From assembly GCA_021812145.1 (NCBI GenBank), contig JAKAOM010000001.1:85898-132564 (forward strand): a stretch of DNA of 46,667 nucleotides, given 5' to 3'. Origin of the DNA: Microcaldota archaeon. Its GTDB lineage: Archaea; Micrarchaeota; Micrarchaeia; Norongarragalinales; UBA8480. Position numbers and translations under genes: made by a program. Positions 24,371 through 32,662 of this stretch are shown in pieces; position 1 is the first letter of the stretch, and each line of letters opens with the position of its first letter. The notes beneath the pieces were generated by a model, which was not told the origin of the DNA, searched no databases, and worked only from the letters and a program-made list of their open reading frames with translations.

Positions 24371-25757
24371 ATTCTGCTAGTTTTTGGTTGAATATTTTCA
24401 CTATTTTTTGTTTTTCGCCTTCTGTTTTCCCTTCAACTCTTACAACTATCATTGGCTGCGTGTTTGACGCTCTTATCAGCCCCCAACCGTTCTTGAATTC
24501 GACCCTTCCTCCGTCCAGCGTGATTACTTTGTATTTTTTCTTTAGTTCATTGACTGTTTTTTTGACTATTTCGAATTTTTGTTTTTCATTGCATTCTATT
24601 CTTAATTCTGGAGTTGAGTGGTATTTTGGAAGTTCCTGTGTTAGTTGAGAAAGTTTTTTGTTTGTTTTGCTCAGGATTTCAGCCAGCCTGCACGCTGCGT
24701 AGATTCCGTCGTCGAATCCGTAATACTTATCGTAGAAATAATAATGACCGCTTACCTCCCCTGCTATTACCGCATGCAGCTCCCTGCTTTTCTCTTCTGT
24801 AAGAGAATGCCCTGTTTTCCACATGAATGGTTTTCCCTTGCTTTTCTTCACAACTTCTCCCACCATTCTAGACGTTTTAACGTCAAAAACCACATATCCT
24901 TTTTTTTGTTTGAGCGCGTCTTCAGCGAACAAGGCCAGCAGTTCGTCTCCTCTCAGCAGTTTTCCCTTTTCGTCTACGCAGCCCATCCTGTCCGCGTCCA
25001 CGTCAAATCCAACGCCAGCGTCTGCCTTTGTTTCTATTACTTTTTTTGATAGGTCTTTCATGTTTTCTTCAACGCTTGGGTCTGGATGATGGTGCGGGTA
25101 GCGCCCGTCCGGATTGCAATACAGTTTAATAACGTTGCAGCCTATTTTTTCAAGTATTTTTGCAGCCACCCCCCCGACTCCGTTGCCAGCGTCAACTACT
25201 ATTTTTATTTTTTTTTCGGTTTTTTCGGTTTTTTCAATTCTTTGAACGTATTTTTCTAATATATTTTTCTTGGTTGTTTTTCCCTTTCCTTTTTTGAATT
25301 TCCCGTTTTCTATTATTTTTCTTATTTCCTGAACTTTCTTACCGTAGAGAGAGCTTGTTCCAACGCACATTTTGAATCCGTTGTTGTCCGCTGGATTGTG
25401 ACTCGCGGTTACCATCACCCCTGCCGTCTTTTGCAGATGAAGGGAGAAGTAGAATGCAGGGGTAGGGAGCGTGCCTATATCATCGACTTTGCAGCCGGTT
25501 GATACTATCCCTTTAATGAGCGCTTTTGAGAGCTTTGGAGTTGAGAGCCGGTTGTCTTTTCCGACGGTTATTTTTGAGTATCCTTTTTTTTGCGCGTAGG
25601 TTCCGAAAGCCTTCCCTACAAACTCGCTAATCTTTTCTGTTACTTCGCTTTCAGCCACTCCCCTTATATCGTATTCTTTGAATATGTCCTTGAATTCTTC
25701 AGATCCTATTTTTGGTTCAGCGTCTTCCGCGGCCTCTTCTTTGATTCTTGCTTTCAT
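24351..25757 (-). CDS. manB: Phosphomannomutase/phosphoglucomutase
   Basis: This 468-residue alpha-D-phosphohexomutase interconverts hexose 6- and 1-phosphates for nucleotide-sugar supply. The phosphoserine loop TASHNP has Ser119, the metal loop is FDVDADRMG (Asp 252, 254, 256), and the sugar-binding loop GEVSGH is at 333-338. The C-terminal phosphate-binding segment GWGLIRASNTQP is present. About 25 residues precede the first conserved stretch IFKEYDIRG. Mannose versus glucose preference cannot be told from sequence. It is coupled with the geranylgeranyl reductase and lies after a KaiC gene. Confidence 0.92.
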   Translation of the reverse strand: MKARIKEEAAEDAEPKIGSEEFKDIFKEYDIRGVAESEVTEKISEFVGKAFGTYAQKKGYSKITVGKDNRLSTPKLSKALIKGIVSTGCKVDDIGTLPTPAFYFSLHLQKTAGVMVTASHNPADNNGFKMCVGTSSLYGKKVQEIRKIIENGKFKKGKGKTTKKNILEKYVQRIEKTEKTEKKIKIVVDAGNGVGGVAAKILEKIGCNVIKLYCNPDGRYPHHHPDPSVEENMKDLSKKVIETKADAGVGFDVDADRMGCVDEKGKLLRGDELLALFAEDALKQKKGYVVFDVKTSRMVGEVVKKSKGKPFMWKTGHSLTEEKSRELHAVIAGEVSGHYYFYDKYYGFDDGIYAACRLAEILSKTNKKLSQLTQELPKYHSTPELRIECNEKQKFEIVKKTVNELKKKYKVITLDGGRVEFKNGWGLIRASNTQPMIVVRVEGKTEGEKQKIVKIFNQKLAEYGIKIK

Positions 25758-25842
25758 TTTTCATCTTTTTTTTGAATTTTTTTCTCATTCTCCTCCAATT
25801 GAATCTTTTTCCCTTGCTTCGGGGGTTTTTCTTTTCCGCCAT
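25717..25842 (-). CDS. Tiny highly basic protein, eL41-like candidate
   Basis: A 41-residue frame runs from ATG at 25842 to TGA at 25717. The product is about half Arg/Lys with a central W-R-R-M-R-K-K-F-K-K-K-M-K run and ends QRRGRGRR. Ribosomal protein eL41 (about 25 residues) has a similar KWRKKRMRRLRRKRRK character, so an eL41-like or other RNA-binding microprotein is possible. The frame overlaps the first 41 bases of phosphomannomutase in another frame. It could also be an artefact of a T-rich (minus A-rich) leader, since AAA/AAG codons arise there by chance. Low to moderate confidence. Confidence 0.35.
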   Translation of the reverse strand: MAEKKNPRSKGKRFNWRRMRKKFKKKMKNESKNQRRGRGRR

Positions 25843-25931
25843 TTTTTTCACAACACCTTTTTTTGAATTTTTTTTTAATTATTTGAGTTTCTTTAATCTT
25901 TTCGTGTTTTTATCGTTTTTGCCTTGGTTTT

Positions 25932-26633
25932 CTAGTCTTTAAGCGCCTCCCATAGTATTTCCTCCTTGTAGTTTACGCTTAAACCATTGTCGTTTATTGT
26001 TACCGGATGGATTGTTGTTGAATTGTTTGTGCCTCTCATCTTTCTTACGTATATAAAGTGGTGGGGAGGTATGAAGTACAGGTCTATAACCCCGTCCACT
26101 AGAAATTCCTCCACCCCGTATCTGGAAAGGTCGTTTTTTCTCCCGGTGGTCTCGCTTGTTAAAATAGTTGTGCAGTTTAATTTTCTCAATTCTTCAATCA
26201 GAACGTATATTGCGTATCTTATTTTTGCCGTGCTGTCAAGCCAGAATGAAAGGGCTGTGACCGAGTCTATAACCATTCTTTTAGCCCCCATTTCTCTGGC
26301 TTTTTCCACTATTCTTTTTGTTTCGGATTCCAGATTTTCTGAAAAGTCGGCGCTTGGCTCGAATTTTAGTATTTTCATTAGATTGTCCTTTTCCAGAGAA
26401 AGCAAATCCCATTTGAATCGTTGCATGTTCCACCATATGTTTTGCGGTCCTTCTTCAAGCGTTATGTAAATTCCCGGCTCGTTGTATATTTTTGCCCCGT
26501 TGTATAAGTATTCAAGCGATAGAATGCTTTTTCCTACTCCCGGCCCCCCGCTTGCAAGTATGCTTGACCCTTCAGGAAATCCTCCTTCTATAAGTTCGTC
26601 TAAGCCTGGAACTCCTGTTTTTACTCGGTTCAT
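25932..26633 (-). CDS. KaiC-like RecA-fold ATPase
   Basis: This 233-residue single-domain KaiC homologue starts directly at the domain (VKTGVPGLDELIEGGFPEG). Walker A is GGPGVGKS (29-36), followed by IYITLEEGPQNIWWNM and Walker B KRMVIDSVTALSF. The C-terminal SRYGVEEFLVDGVIDLYF and YVRKMRGTNNSTTIHP motifs are the same ones seen in the KaiC gene at 7922-8713, so the two are paralogues of one archaeal subgroup. The partner or output is unknown. It is upstream of the small basic ORF and phosphomannomutase on the same strand. Confidence 0.88.
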   Translation of the reverse strand: MNRVKTGVPGLDELIEGGFPEGSSILASGGPGVGKSILSLEYLYNGAKIYNEPGIYITLEEGPQNIWWNMQRFKWDLLSLEKDNLMKILKFEPSADFSENLESETKRIVEKAREMGAKRMVIDSVTALSFWLDSTAKIRYAIYVLIEELRKLNCTTILTSETTGRKNDLSRYGVEEFLVDGVIDLYFIPPHHFIYVRKMRGTNNSTTIHPVTINDNGLSVNYKEEILWEALKD

Positions 26634-26760
26634 CCTATTTTTTTTGTCGGCTATGTTTTTTAAGCTTTGTTGATTCTTTTTTTATTCTGCCTTTCTTTTT
26701 TCAGTTCTTTTTTTACCCTATTAACCTTAATTTTTTTAAGAAAGATTTATTAATAATGTT

Positions 26761-26770
26761 AATTTAAAAT
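26761..26770 (+). promoter_or_regulatory. Probable TATA box for the PAC2 gene
   Basis: AATTTAAAAT lies 19-28 bases upstream of ATG 26789, placing transcription start at or near the start codon. Confidence 0.45.
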
Positions 26771-26788
26771 GTTGCAAGTGGTGTTTTT

Positions 26789-27517
26789 ATGATAATTGAA
26801 ATTAAGGAAACGAAGAAGTTGGATTTTAAGAAGCCTGTTTTGATAGAAGGCTTTCCAGGGGTTGGAATGATTGGGACTATTTCAACGTTTTACCTTGTTG
26901 AAAAGCTGGGTTTGGAGTTGATAGGCGAGATTGTCAGCAGCCATTTTCCTCCCGTAACTTCCATTCATAATTTCAAGCCGTTGTCGCCTGCGAGAATATA
27001 TGGAAGCGCGGACAAGGATGTTATTGTTTTGTTTTCCGAGTTTGTCATACCTGCGGAGATAGTTTACTCATTGACAAACGCTATAATCGATTACGCGGAT
27101 TCAAAGAAAGTCAGGACCATCTACTCCTTTGCAGGCATTGGAGTTGAAAACCCACCTGATACGATATACGGGATTGCAAGCACTGACTCTATTGGAGAGG
27201 AGTTGAAGAAGAGCGGTGTTTCTTTGATAAAGGAAGGCGCGACTCAGGGAGTCAGTGGTGTGTTGATTTCCCAGTGCGCTTTAAGGAATTTTCCTGCGGC
27301 AAACCTGCTGATTCCAACGGACAAGCTTTTGGACCCGCGTTCCAGCGCTAGACTTTTGGATTCTGTAAAGAAAATGCTTGGTTTTGATCTTAACACTGAC
27401 GATCTTGTAAAGGAAGCTGATGAAGTTGAGAAGAAAATAAAGGGAACTTTCGACAAGATGAAAAGCATGAATCAGGATTACAAGAATTTTCAGGAGCAGC
27501 AGGCGATTTACGATTGA
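26789..27517 (+). CDS. PAC2 family protein (proteasome-assembly chaperone homologue)
   Basis: This 242-residue protein is a PAC2/PbaB-type member: KPVLIEGFPGVGMIGTIST near the N-terminus, SSHFPPVTSIHNFKP, IVLFSEFVIPAE, TIYSFAGIGVENPP, and the GATQGVSGVLISQCALR segment, with a C-terminal coiled helix (about 205-235). Archaeal PbaA/PbaB proteins bind C-termini of proteasome subunits or act as assembly factors. No proteasome subunit is in this window. It ends 10 bases before tRNA-Leu(TAG). Confidence 0.87.
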   Translation: MIIEIKETKKLDFKKPVLIEGFPGVGMIGTISTFYLVEKLGLELIGEIVSSHFPPVTSIHNFKPLSPARIYGSADKDVIVLFSEFVIPAEIVYSLTNAIIDYADSKKVRTIYSFAGIGVENPPDTIYGIASTDSIGEELKKSGVSLIKEGATQGVSGVLISQCALRNFPAANLLIPTDKLLDPRSSARLLDSVKKMLGFDLNTDDLVKEADEVEKKIKGTFDKMKSMNQDYKNFQEQQAIYD

Positions 27518-27526
27518 TTTTTCAGT

Positions 27527-27654
27527 GCAGGGGTGGCAGAGTCTGGTCAAATGCGCAAGGCTTAGGCCTTTTTGGTGTTTTCAAAAAGTAGGAAACCTTG
27601 TACCTTAGCGGTTGCCTGGGTTCAAAACAATATGTGAAAATCCCAGCCCCTGCA
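27527..27654 (+). tRNA. tRNA-Leu(TAG) with an anticodon-loop intron and a T-loop intron
   Basis: Acceptor GCAGGGG/CCCCTGC, A73 and a variable arm of about 14 bases mark a class II tRNA-Leu. Intron 1 is 27567-27594 (28 nt, position 37/38): CTTA pairs with TAGG, cuts GG^C and AA^A, and the intron core forms a CTTTTTG/CAAAAAG hairpin. Intron 2 is 27627-27640 (14 nt) in the T-loop at 59/60: TTCA pairs with TGAA, cuts AA^A and AA^T. The mature arms are CAAGG-CTTAGGA-CCTTG (anticodon TAG) and CTGGG-TTCAAAT-CCCAG. CCA is not encoded. Confidence 0.92.
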
Positions 27655-27706
27655 TTTTTTATGCTTTATAAAAAGTTTTTTAAACCTCGACGCCTTTTAT
27701 TTTTCA

Positions 27707-28030
27707 ATGAACCTTTCAACAGATTTTATTGACGTGGTTGAAGACCTGCTTATTGTCATTCTTTCAATCGTTTTTCTTTATCTATTGTATTTTAACTTAA
27801 AGGGAAAAAATCCTGCGCCCAAGGCTGCTGAGGAGGGAGGCCAGCGGCTTTTTGAGGTTGACATGGAAGAGGAAGGTTTGAAGGAAAGGAAGAAGGAAAT
27901 AGAGAAAAGCATTGAGATGAAGAAGAGGGATTACTTGCAGGGAAAAGTGGACAAAGACGAGTACAATCGTTTTTTGAGAAGGCAGCATGCTATTCTTGTT
28001 TCGGTTAATTCCAAGCTTAGAAAAAGCTGA
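27707..28030 (+). CDS. Single-pass membrane protein with charged cytosolic tail, unrecognised
   Basis: This 107-residue protein has an N-terminal membrane helix (about 12-30) and a charged helical C-terminus (about 55-107) likely to form a coiled-coil. The segment KKRDYLQGKVDKDEYNRFL resembles the SHOCT/short oligomerisation-type pattern, in which a YxxGxIxxxEYxxL motif recurs. No family is claimed beyond that. A second, smaller protein of similar layout lies at 34253-34471. Confidence 0.68.
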   Translation: MNLSTDFIDVVEDLLIVILSIVFLYLLYFNLKGKNPAPKAAEEGGQRLFEVDMEEEGLKERKKEIEKSIEMKKRDYLQGKVDKDEYNRFLRRQHAILVSVNSKLRKS

Positions 28031-28120
28031 TTTTTCTATACTTTGTAGGCAACTGCCGCAAATTGAGTTTGCTTGAGCTTTGATAGGTAGTTTAAGATTG
28101 AATATTGTTTTGTGAATAGT

Positions 28121-28130
28121 TTTTTAAATA
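28121..28130 (+). promoter_or_regulatory. TATA box for the beta-helix surface protein gene
   Basis: TTTTTAAATA is 23-32 bases upstream of ATG 28153, which suits a leaderless mRNA. Confidence 0.5.
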
Positions 28131-28152
28131 AGATTAGCTTTAATTTTTAGTG

Positions 28153-31100
28153 ATGAAAAAACTGTTTTTTGAGTTTTTTTTTGTTATTGTCTTAGCTGGC
28201 TTTTTGAGAGCTGCTTCTTGCGGTAATATAGGTTCATCCACTACTTTTACCGGTAATGTGGTCGCTTCTGGAAACTGTTTTAACTTGACTGCAAGCAACG
28301 TGGTTATAAACTGCAATGGTTATTCACTCACTGGAAGCGGAAGCGGCGACGGTTTTGACGTAAACAATGTTAGCAATGTTTCGATTTTGAATTGTCTTGT
28401 AACCGGCTTCACAGCTGGAGTTAACGCCTCTGAGTTTAACAACCTCACCATAGCTTATTCTAATTTTACGGGAAATGTTTATTCCATAAACACCTGGACT
28501 CCCTCTTATAGATATTCGAATGGGGTCAGCTGGGTTTACACTGCACCGCCGGTTGGCTTTATTTATTCCTATGGCTTGAATCTTTTCAATAATAATTTTT
28601 CAGATCAATTTACTTTAAACAACAACCCTTACTCCTGCAACGTGATTTACAATGCTACAATAGAGAATAATTTGATAAGCGGCAATTTTGCAGGTCATCA
28701 TCTGAGCAATTCAACGATTTCTTTCAATAATTTTACGGGCAATGGCAATACGCTTGGATGGAATTCGTCCACCGCTTTCTATAACGGAACTTCGGTTTCA
28801 TCACCTTCGTGGGCTATCAATTATTTTTATCAGTATGGAAGTAACCTTAATTTAGGCAGTTATGATAATGTGACAAGTAACAATTTTTCCAATGGAAACT
28901 CAACTCTTTTTTTCATTTCCCCCTGCAGTTATAACCATTTTTTAAGCAACAATCTTTCGGGATCGGCGTTCACTGGCCAGTTTTGGTGCGATAATAATGT
29001 TCAAGCGTGTGTTTCAAATGGCGCGTGGTCGATTGATGCCAGTACTGGGAACAATACTTTTGACTATAATAATTTTACAAGAAACAGTACTGAATCCCCG
29101 TTCATTGGCTTTTTCAATTATCGCAACAACGTGAATTACCTTTTTGAGAATGTTACTGTTAATAATTGGATTGATGGTAAGTCTGTTTTGTATTATTCTC
29201 CTTGGTCTAATAGTGTTTGTCCTAGTAATACGGTTATGCATTTTGGTGTTAATCAGTATGGTTTTGTAGGACTGGTTAATTGTTCTAGTGTAACTGTTGA
29301 TGGTGTTTTTTATACTGGTTTGGGGGTTGGTTTGACAAACAACTCACTTTTCAGCAGCTCAAACGTTAGCGGCACTTCAAGCATGGGTTTGGCTTTTTTA
29401 AGCTCTAACAATGACGTTGTCCAAAACAGCAATCTAACCGGAAACGCGGTTATGCTCGCCACCACCAGTTTGAAAAATTGGTTTAACAGTTACAACGATT
29501 ATTATGGAGTAGGTCTTGCTGCTGGAATGGGGAATGCTTTTAGCATTAATAACGTTTCTAATTTTTCAATAAATAATGTTTATGCTAGCAATTTTACTGT
29601 GGGGGTTGAGTTTTCGCAGTTTACCAATCTTACAGTAAATAATTCAAATTTCATTGGAAACAACGTTTCCATGCTCCAATGGAACTCCCCAATAGGATTT
29701 AATGATCCTCTAGAAAATACTCACTCTTTCGTTCTTTCAACCGGATTGAGCGTTTTCAATAATACTTTTGCTGATCCAACCACCTTAAAATTCAATCCAT
29801 ACCAGTGTGAAGCTATCCGGTATGGCAATTTCGTAAACAACACGATTTCAGGCACTTTTTTTGGGCATCACGTATATAATTCGAGTTTTTCAAACAACAG
29901 CATAATAAATAACAATTATGGCTTAATCACTTTGGGAGGAGACTTTAATGTTGGCAGTTTCAACAATTTAATAAACAATTATTTCGGCAATTCTAGTTAT
30001 GAGGGAAGCATTACCGTGTCTTTTTGCAGTAACAACTATTTTTACAACAACACTTTTTTGGGAGGAATTTTTGCTGGAATGCCTTGGTGCAGCTATAACG
30101 TATCAACCTGCATAGGTATGGGCGGGTGGGGTGGTGGTCCAACTGGAAACAATACTTTTGACTATAACAATTTCACAAGGACCAACGTTGGCAGCCCTTT
30201 TCTAAACCTGCTGACCTACGCAGGTAATGGGGGGAATTATTTTTTTGAAAATGCCACTGTCAATAATTGGATTGATGGTAAGTCTGTTTTGTATTATTCT
30301 CCTTGGTCTAATAGTGTTTGTCCTAGTAATACGGTTATGCATTTTGGTGTTAATCAGTATGGTTTTGTAGCGCTTGTTAACTGCTCTAATATAACCGTTG
30401 ATGGTGTTTTTTACACTGGTTTGGGAGTCTATTTAACGAATAACTCTTTGTTTAACAATTGCAATGTTAGCAGAACTGACACTCTAGGGCTGTTTTTAGA
30501 TAATTCAAACAACAACACACTTCAAAGCAGCAATATTACAACTGTTGGCGCTCCAGCATTGTGGTTTTACAATGCAAATTACAATAATATACTAAACGAT
30601 TTGATTTTACAAACTGCTTCCGCCTCGTACTCGCTTGGCGTAGGAAACAGTGACTACAACCTTTTTGCAAACTCGTATGTTTACGGTCTTAATTCAGTTT
30701 ATCTTTATTCTGGCAGTAACGGGAATGTTTTCAACAATTTTACAATAAATACCACTTCGAGCTACAGCATAGGAGAGGGAGGTTTTTATTCCGGAATAGC
30801 TTATAATAATACTTTTGAAAACTCGTTTTTGAATTTAAATGTTCCAACCCGCCCTTTCACTCTTTTCAATTCTACTTTGATTCTTTTTAACACTGCCTTG
30901 AATGCGTCAACCACTGGTCTTTTGAACGTTTCATCTTTTTACGAATCTACCAACAGCACCGTGCCTTTCTTTAACATTGTTGATTCCAACAGCAGCGTTT
31001 TGATTCAGTGGTTTTTGAACGCCTTGGTTGAGGATGCTGACGGTAATGCTGTGTACAATGTAAGCGTTAACGTTACTAACAGTTCTGGTATTATCGTGCA

Positions 31101-31716
31101 GAATCTAACCAACAGTTATGGATATACTGGCTGGAATGTTTTAAGTCAGGAGTTTTTGACTAATCTAAGCAGCGTTTTTTTCACTCCCTACACTGCTGCA
31201 GCGAGCGTTTCTGGGTGCGTTAACGGAGTTTACTCCGCTTCCACCACCCTAACCTCATCTCAAATTGTTATTATAAAATTCCGGAAATTGTTTAGGACTC
31301 TCCAGCTTTTGAGCGTAAGCCCTTCAACTTATACCCTATACAACCCTAACCAGAATCTTTCTTTGGTTTTCGAAGTTTTTAATCCAGGTTGCCTTTCAAC
31401 AGATTTTAACGTTACTGTTTACGCTCCTCAGGGTTCTTTTAATTGCAACTCAAACACCGGCGGTTTTGCTACTGTTTACGTCCCGTGTGGTTTTGTTAAC
31501 CTGACTTCTTATGCAAACAGCGTTAACGTGAGTTTGATTCCGCTTTCAGCTGGTTGGAGTTCCACGCCAATGCAGCAATTCATGTTCTACACTTCTATTT
31601 CAAACAACGTGGTGGTTTCTGATTCCAACGTTTGGCTGATTCTGGGTTTGGTCTTACTTGCCTTCTTTGCTTTAAGAAATAAACTTGGCAATGGTTTAAA
31701 GAGAAAGAACTCCTAA
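28153..31716 (+). CDS. Exported beta-helix-like surface protein, C-terminally anchored
   Basis: This 1187-residue protein has a signal peptide (LFFEFFFVIVLAGFLRAASC, about 4-23), long Asn/Ser-rich repeats of the NFTGN / NNSFSNN / FDYNNFT kind typical of right-handed parallel beta-helices (NosD/pectate-lyase-like), a domain near 940-1090 with a carboxypeptidase-regulatory-like piece, and a C-terminal membrane anchor (WLILGLVLLAFFALRNK) followed by a basic tail. Two approximately 360-residue halves are homologous, and each contains the exact 109-bp repeat described separately. It has dozens of N-X-S/T sequons, likely AglB targets. GTG at 28150 is an alternative start. Confidence 0.82.
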   Translation: MKKLFFEFFFVIVLAGFLRAASCGNIGSSTTFTGNVVASGNCFNLTASNVVINCNGYSLTGSGSGDGFDVNNVSNVSILNCLVTGFTAGVNASEFNNLTIAYSNFTGNVYSINTWTPSYRYSNGVSWVYTAPPVGFIYSYGLNLFNNNFSDQFTLNNNPYSCNVIYNATIENNLISGNFAGHHLSNSTISFNNFTGNGNTLGWNSSTAFYNGTSVSSPSWAINYFYQYGSNLNLGSYDNVTSNNFSNGNSTLFFISPCSYNHFLSNNLSGSAFTGQFWCDNNVQACVSNGAWSIDASTGNNTFDYNNFTRNSTESPFIGFFNYRNNVNYLFENVTVNNWIDGKSVLYYSPWSNSVCPSNTVMHFGVNQYGFVGLVNCSSVTVDGVFYTGLGVGLTNNSLFSSSNVSGTSSMGLAFLSSNNDVVQNSNLTGNAVMLATTSLKNWFNSYNDYYGVGLAAGMGNAFSINNVSNFSINNVYASNFTVGVEFSQFTNLTVNNSNFIGNNVSMLQWNSPIGFNDPLENTHSFVLSTGLSVFNNTFADPTTLKFNPYQCEAIRYGNFVNNTISGTFFGHHVYNSSFSNNSIINNNYGLITLGGDFNVGSFNNLINNYFGNSSYEGSITVSFCSNNYFYNNTFLGGIFAGMPWCSYNVSTCIGMGGWGGGPTGNNTFDYNNFTRTNVGSPFLNLLTYAGNGGNYFFENATVNNWIDGKSVLYYSPWSNSVCPSNTVMHFGVNQYGFVALVNCSNITVDGVFYTGLGVYLTNNSLFNNCNVSRTDTLGLFLDNSNNNTLQSSNITTVGAPALWFYNANYNNILNDLILQTASASYSLGVGNSDYNLFANSYVYGLNSVYLYSGSNGNVFNNFTINTTSSYSIGEGGFYSGIAYNNTFENSFLNLNVPTRPFTLFNSTLILFNTALNASTTGLLNVSSFYESTNSTVPFFNIVDSNSSVLIQWFLNALVEDADGNAVYNVSVNVTNSSGIIVQNLTNSYGYTGWNVLSQEFLTNLSSVFFTPYTAAASVSGCVNGVYSASTTLTSSQIVIIKFRKLFRTLQLLSVSPSTYTLYNPNQNLSLVFEVFNPGCLSTDFNVTVYAPQGSFNCNSNTGGFATVYVPCGFVNLTSYANSVNVSLIPLSAGWSSTPMQQFMFYTSISNNVVVSDSNVWLILGLVLLAFFALRNKLGNGLKRKNS
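29161..29269 (+). repeat. 109-bp exact direct repeat, copy 1
   Basis: Within the beta-helix gene this stretch is identical base for base to 30262-30370, starting AATAATTGGATTGATGGTAA and ending GGTTTTGTAG. Both copies are in the same frame. The surrounding sequence of the two gene halves is related but clearly diverged, so the identity is limited to this block. Confidence 0.9.
30262..30370 (+). repeat. 109-bp exact direct repeat, copy 2
   Basis: Second copy, identical to 29161-29269 and 1101 bases downstream in the same reading frame. It is a multiple of three apart (367 codons), so recombination between the copies would delete one module without a frameshift. Confidence 0.9.
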
Positions 31717-31724
31717 TTTGGATT

Positions 31725-32477
31725 TTATCTTATCATTGAGCACGCGTTTGTCATAGTGTTTATGAAATCGTCAAACGTTAGCTCGTTCCAACTGTAGGTA
31801 GTGAAATTGTAGTAATTCATGTTGCTGAAGCTTGACTGCACAATATAATTCACTCCAAGCGAAGAGTTGGAATAACATGGAAAACTTATTTGATAAGCCG
31901 GTGATGCCGAGTTAGCATTTTGAACTGCATAGGTTATTGCGTACCCGTTTGCGTTTTTTGTTTTAGGGTATACCGTTTGGTTTTCCCCGCCAGGCATTGA
32001 CGGAAAAACTTCAAGATAAAAATTGTTTGTGAAGTGGTTTGTAACCGCTCCAATATTCGGGTCGTAAGGATTGTACGCTTTAAGAGAGTCTGGCGTTTGA
32101 TAATCTGTTTGTTCTCCGGGGTTTTTCTGAATCGTAACATTGAATGGGTTTAGCGTAACTGTGTTTCCCATTGACATTGTAGGGGCTAGAAAGGCATTCA
32201 TTGCCCCCTGGATAACCGAAGCCACTGTTTCGGTTTCTGCAAGCAAGGCGTTTGTAGAAGTGGGCTGTGGGTTTGCGTTGGATAGGTTTGCCGGTGGTAG
32301 GGTGGAGTTCGTCTGGATTGGTGGTGTGTTGTTTTGGGATGGTTGAACTTGACTTTGAGTGTGGTTTACCGCGCTGGCCGATGAGGTGTTGTTTAAAGAT
32401 GAAAAGAGCAGAAATAACCCTAATACTATTATCATAAATCCGATTACTAAAACAATCAGACCGTCTGTGGCGTCCAT
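31725..32477 (-). CDS. Membrane-anchored exported protein, unrecognised
   Basis: This 250-residue protein has one N-terminal membrane anchor (about 8-27, LIVLVIGFMIIVLGLFLLF) followed by a Ser/Asn/Pro/Gln-rich linker (about 30-80) and a compact domain ending with two cysteines (FPCYSNSSLG and NACSMIR). It has many sequons. No family is recognised. It converges with the beta-helix surface protein gene (8 bases apart), suggesting a surface role. Confidence 0.68.
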   Translation of the reverse strand: MDATDGLIVLVIGFMIIVLGLFLLFSSLNNTSSASAVNHTQSQVQPSQNNTPPIQTNSTLPPANLSNANPQPTSTNALLAETETVASVIQGAMNAFLAPTMSMGNTVTLNPFNVTIQKNPGEQTDYQTPDSLKAYNPYDPNIGAVTNHFTNNFYLEVFPSMPGGENQTVYPKTKNANGYAITYAVQNANSASPAYQISFPCYSNSSLGVNYIVQSSFSNMNYYNFTTYSWNELTFDDFINTMTNACSMIR

Positions 32478-32662
32478 TTCTCTTTTTTTATTGTAATCGT
32501 TTTTTTTAATACTTTCGTTTAATCTCTTTTTCCCCTCTTGTTTTTTTTGATCAAGAGTTATGCTCTATTTTTGTTTTATCCGTCCCCTTTATTTGTGCGA
32601 AAGTTTTATTAAAATAGAATGGCAGAACTAATTGAATTGTGTGAGCAGTATGGTGGTTCAAG

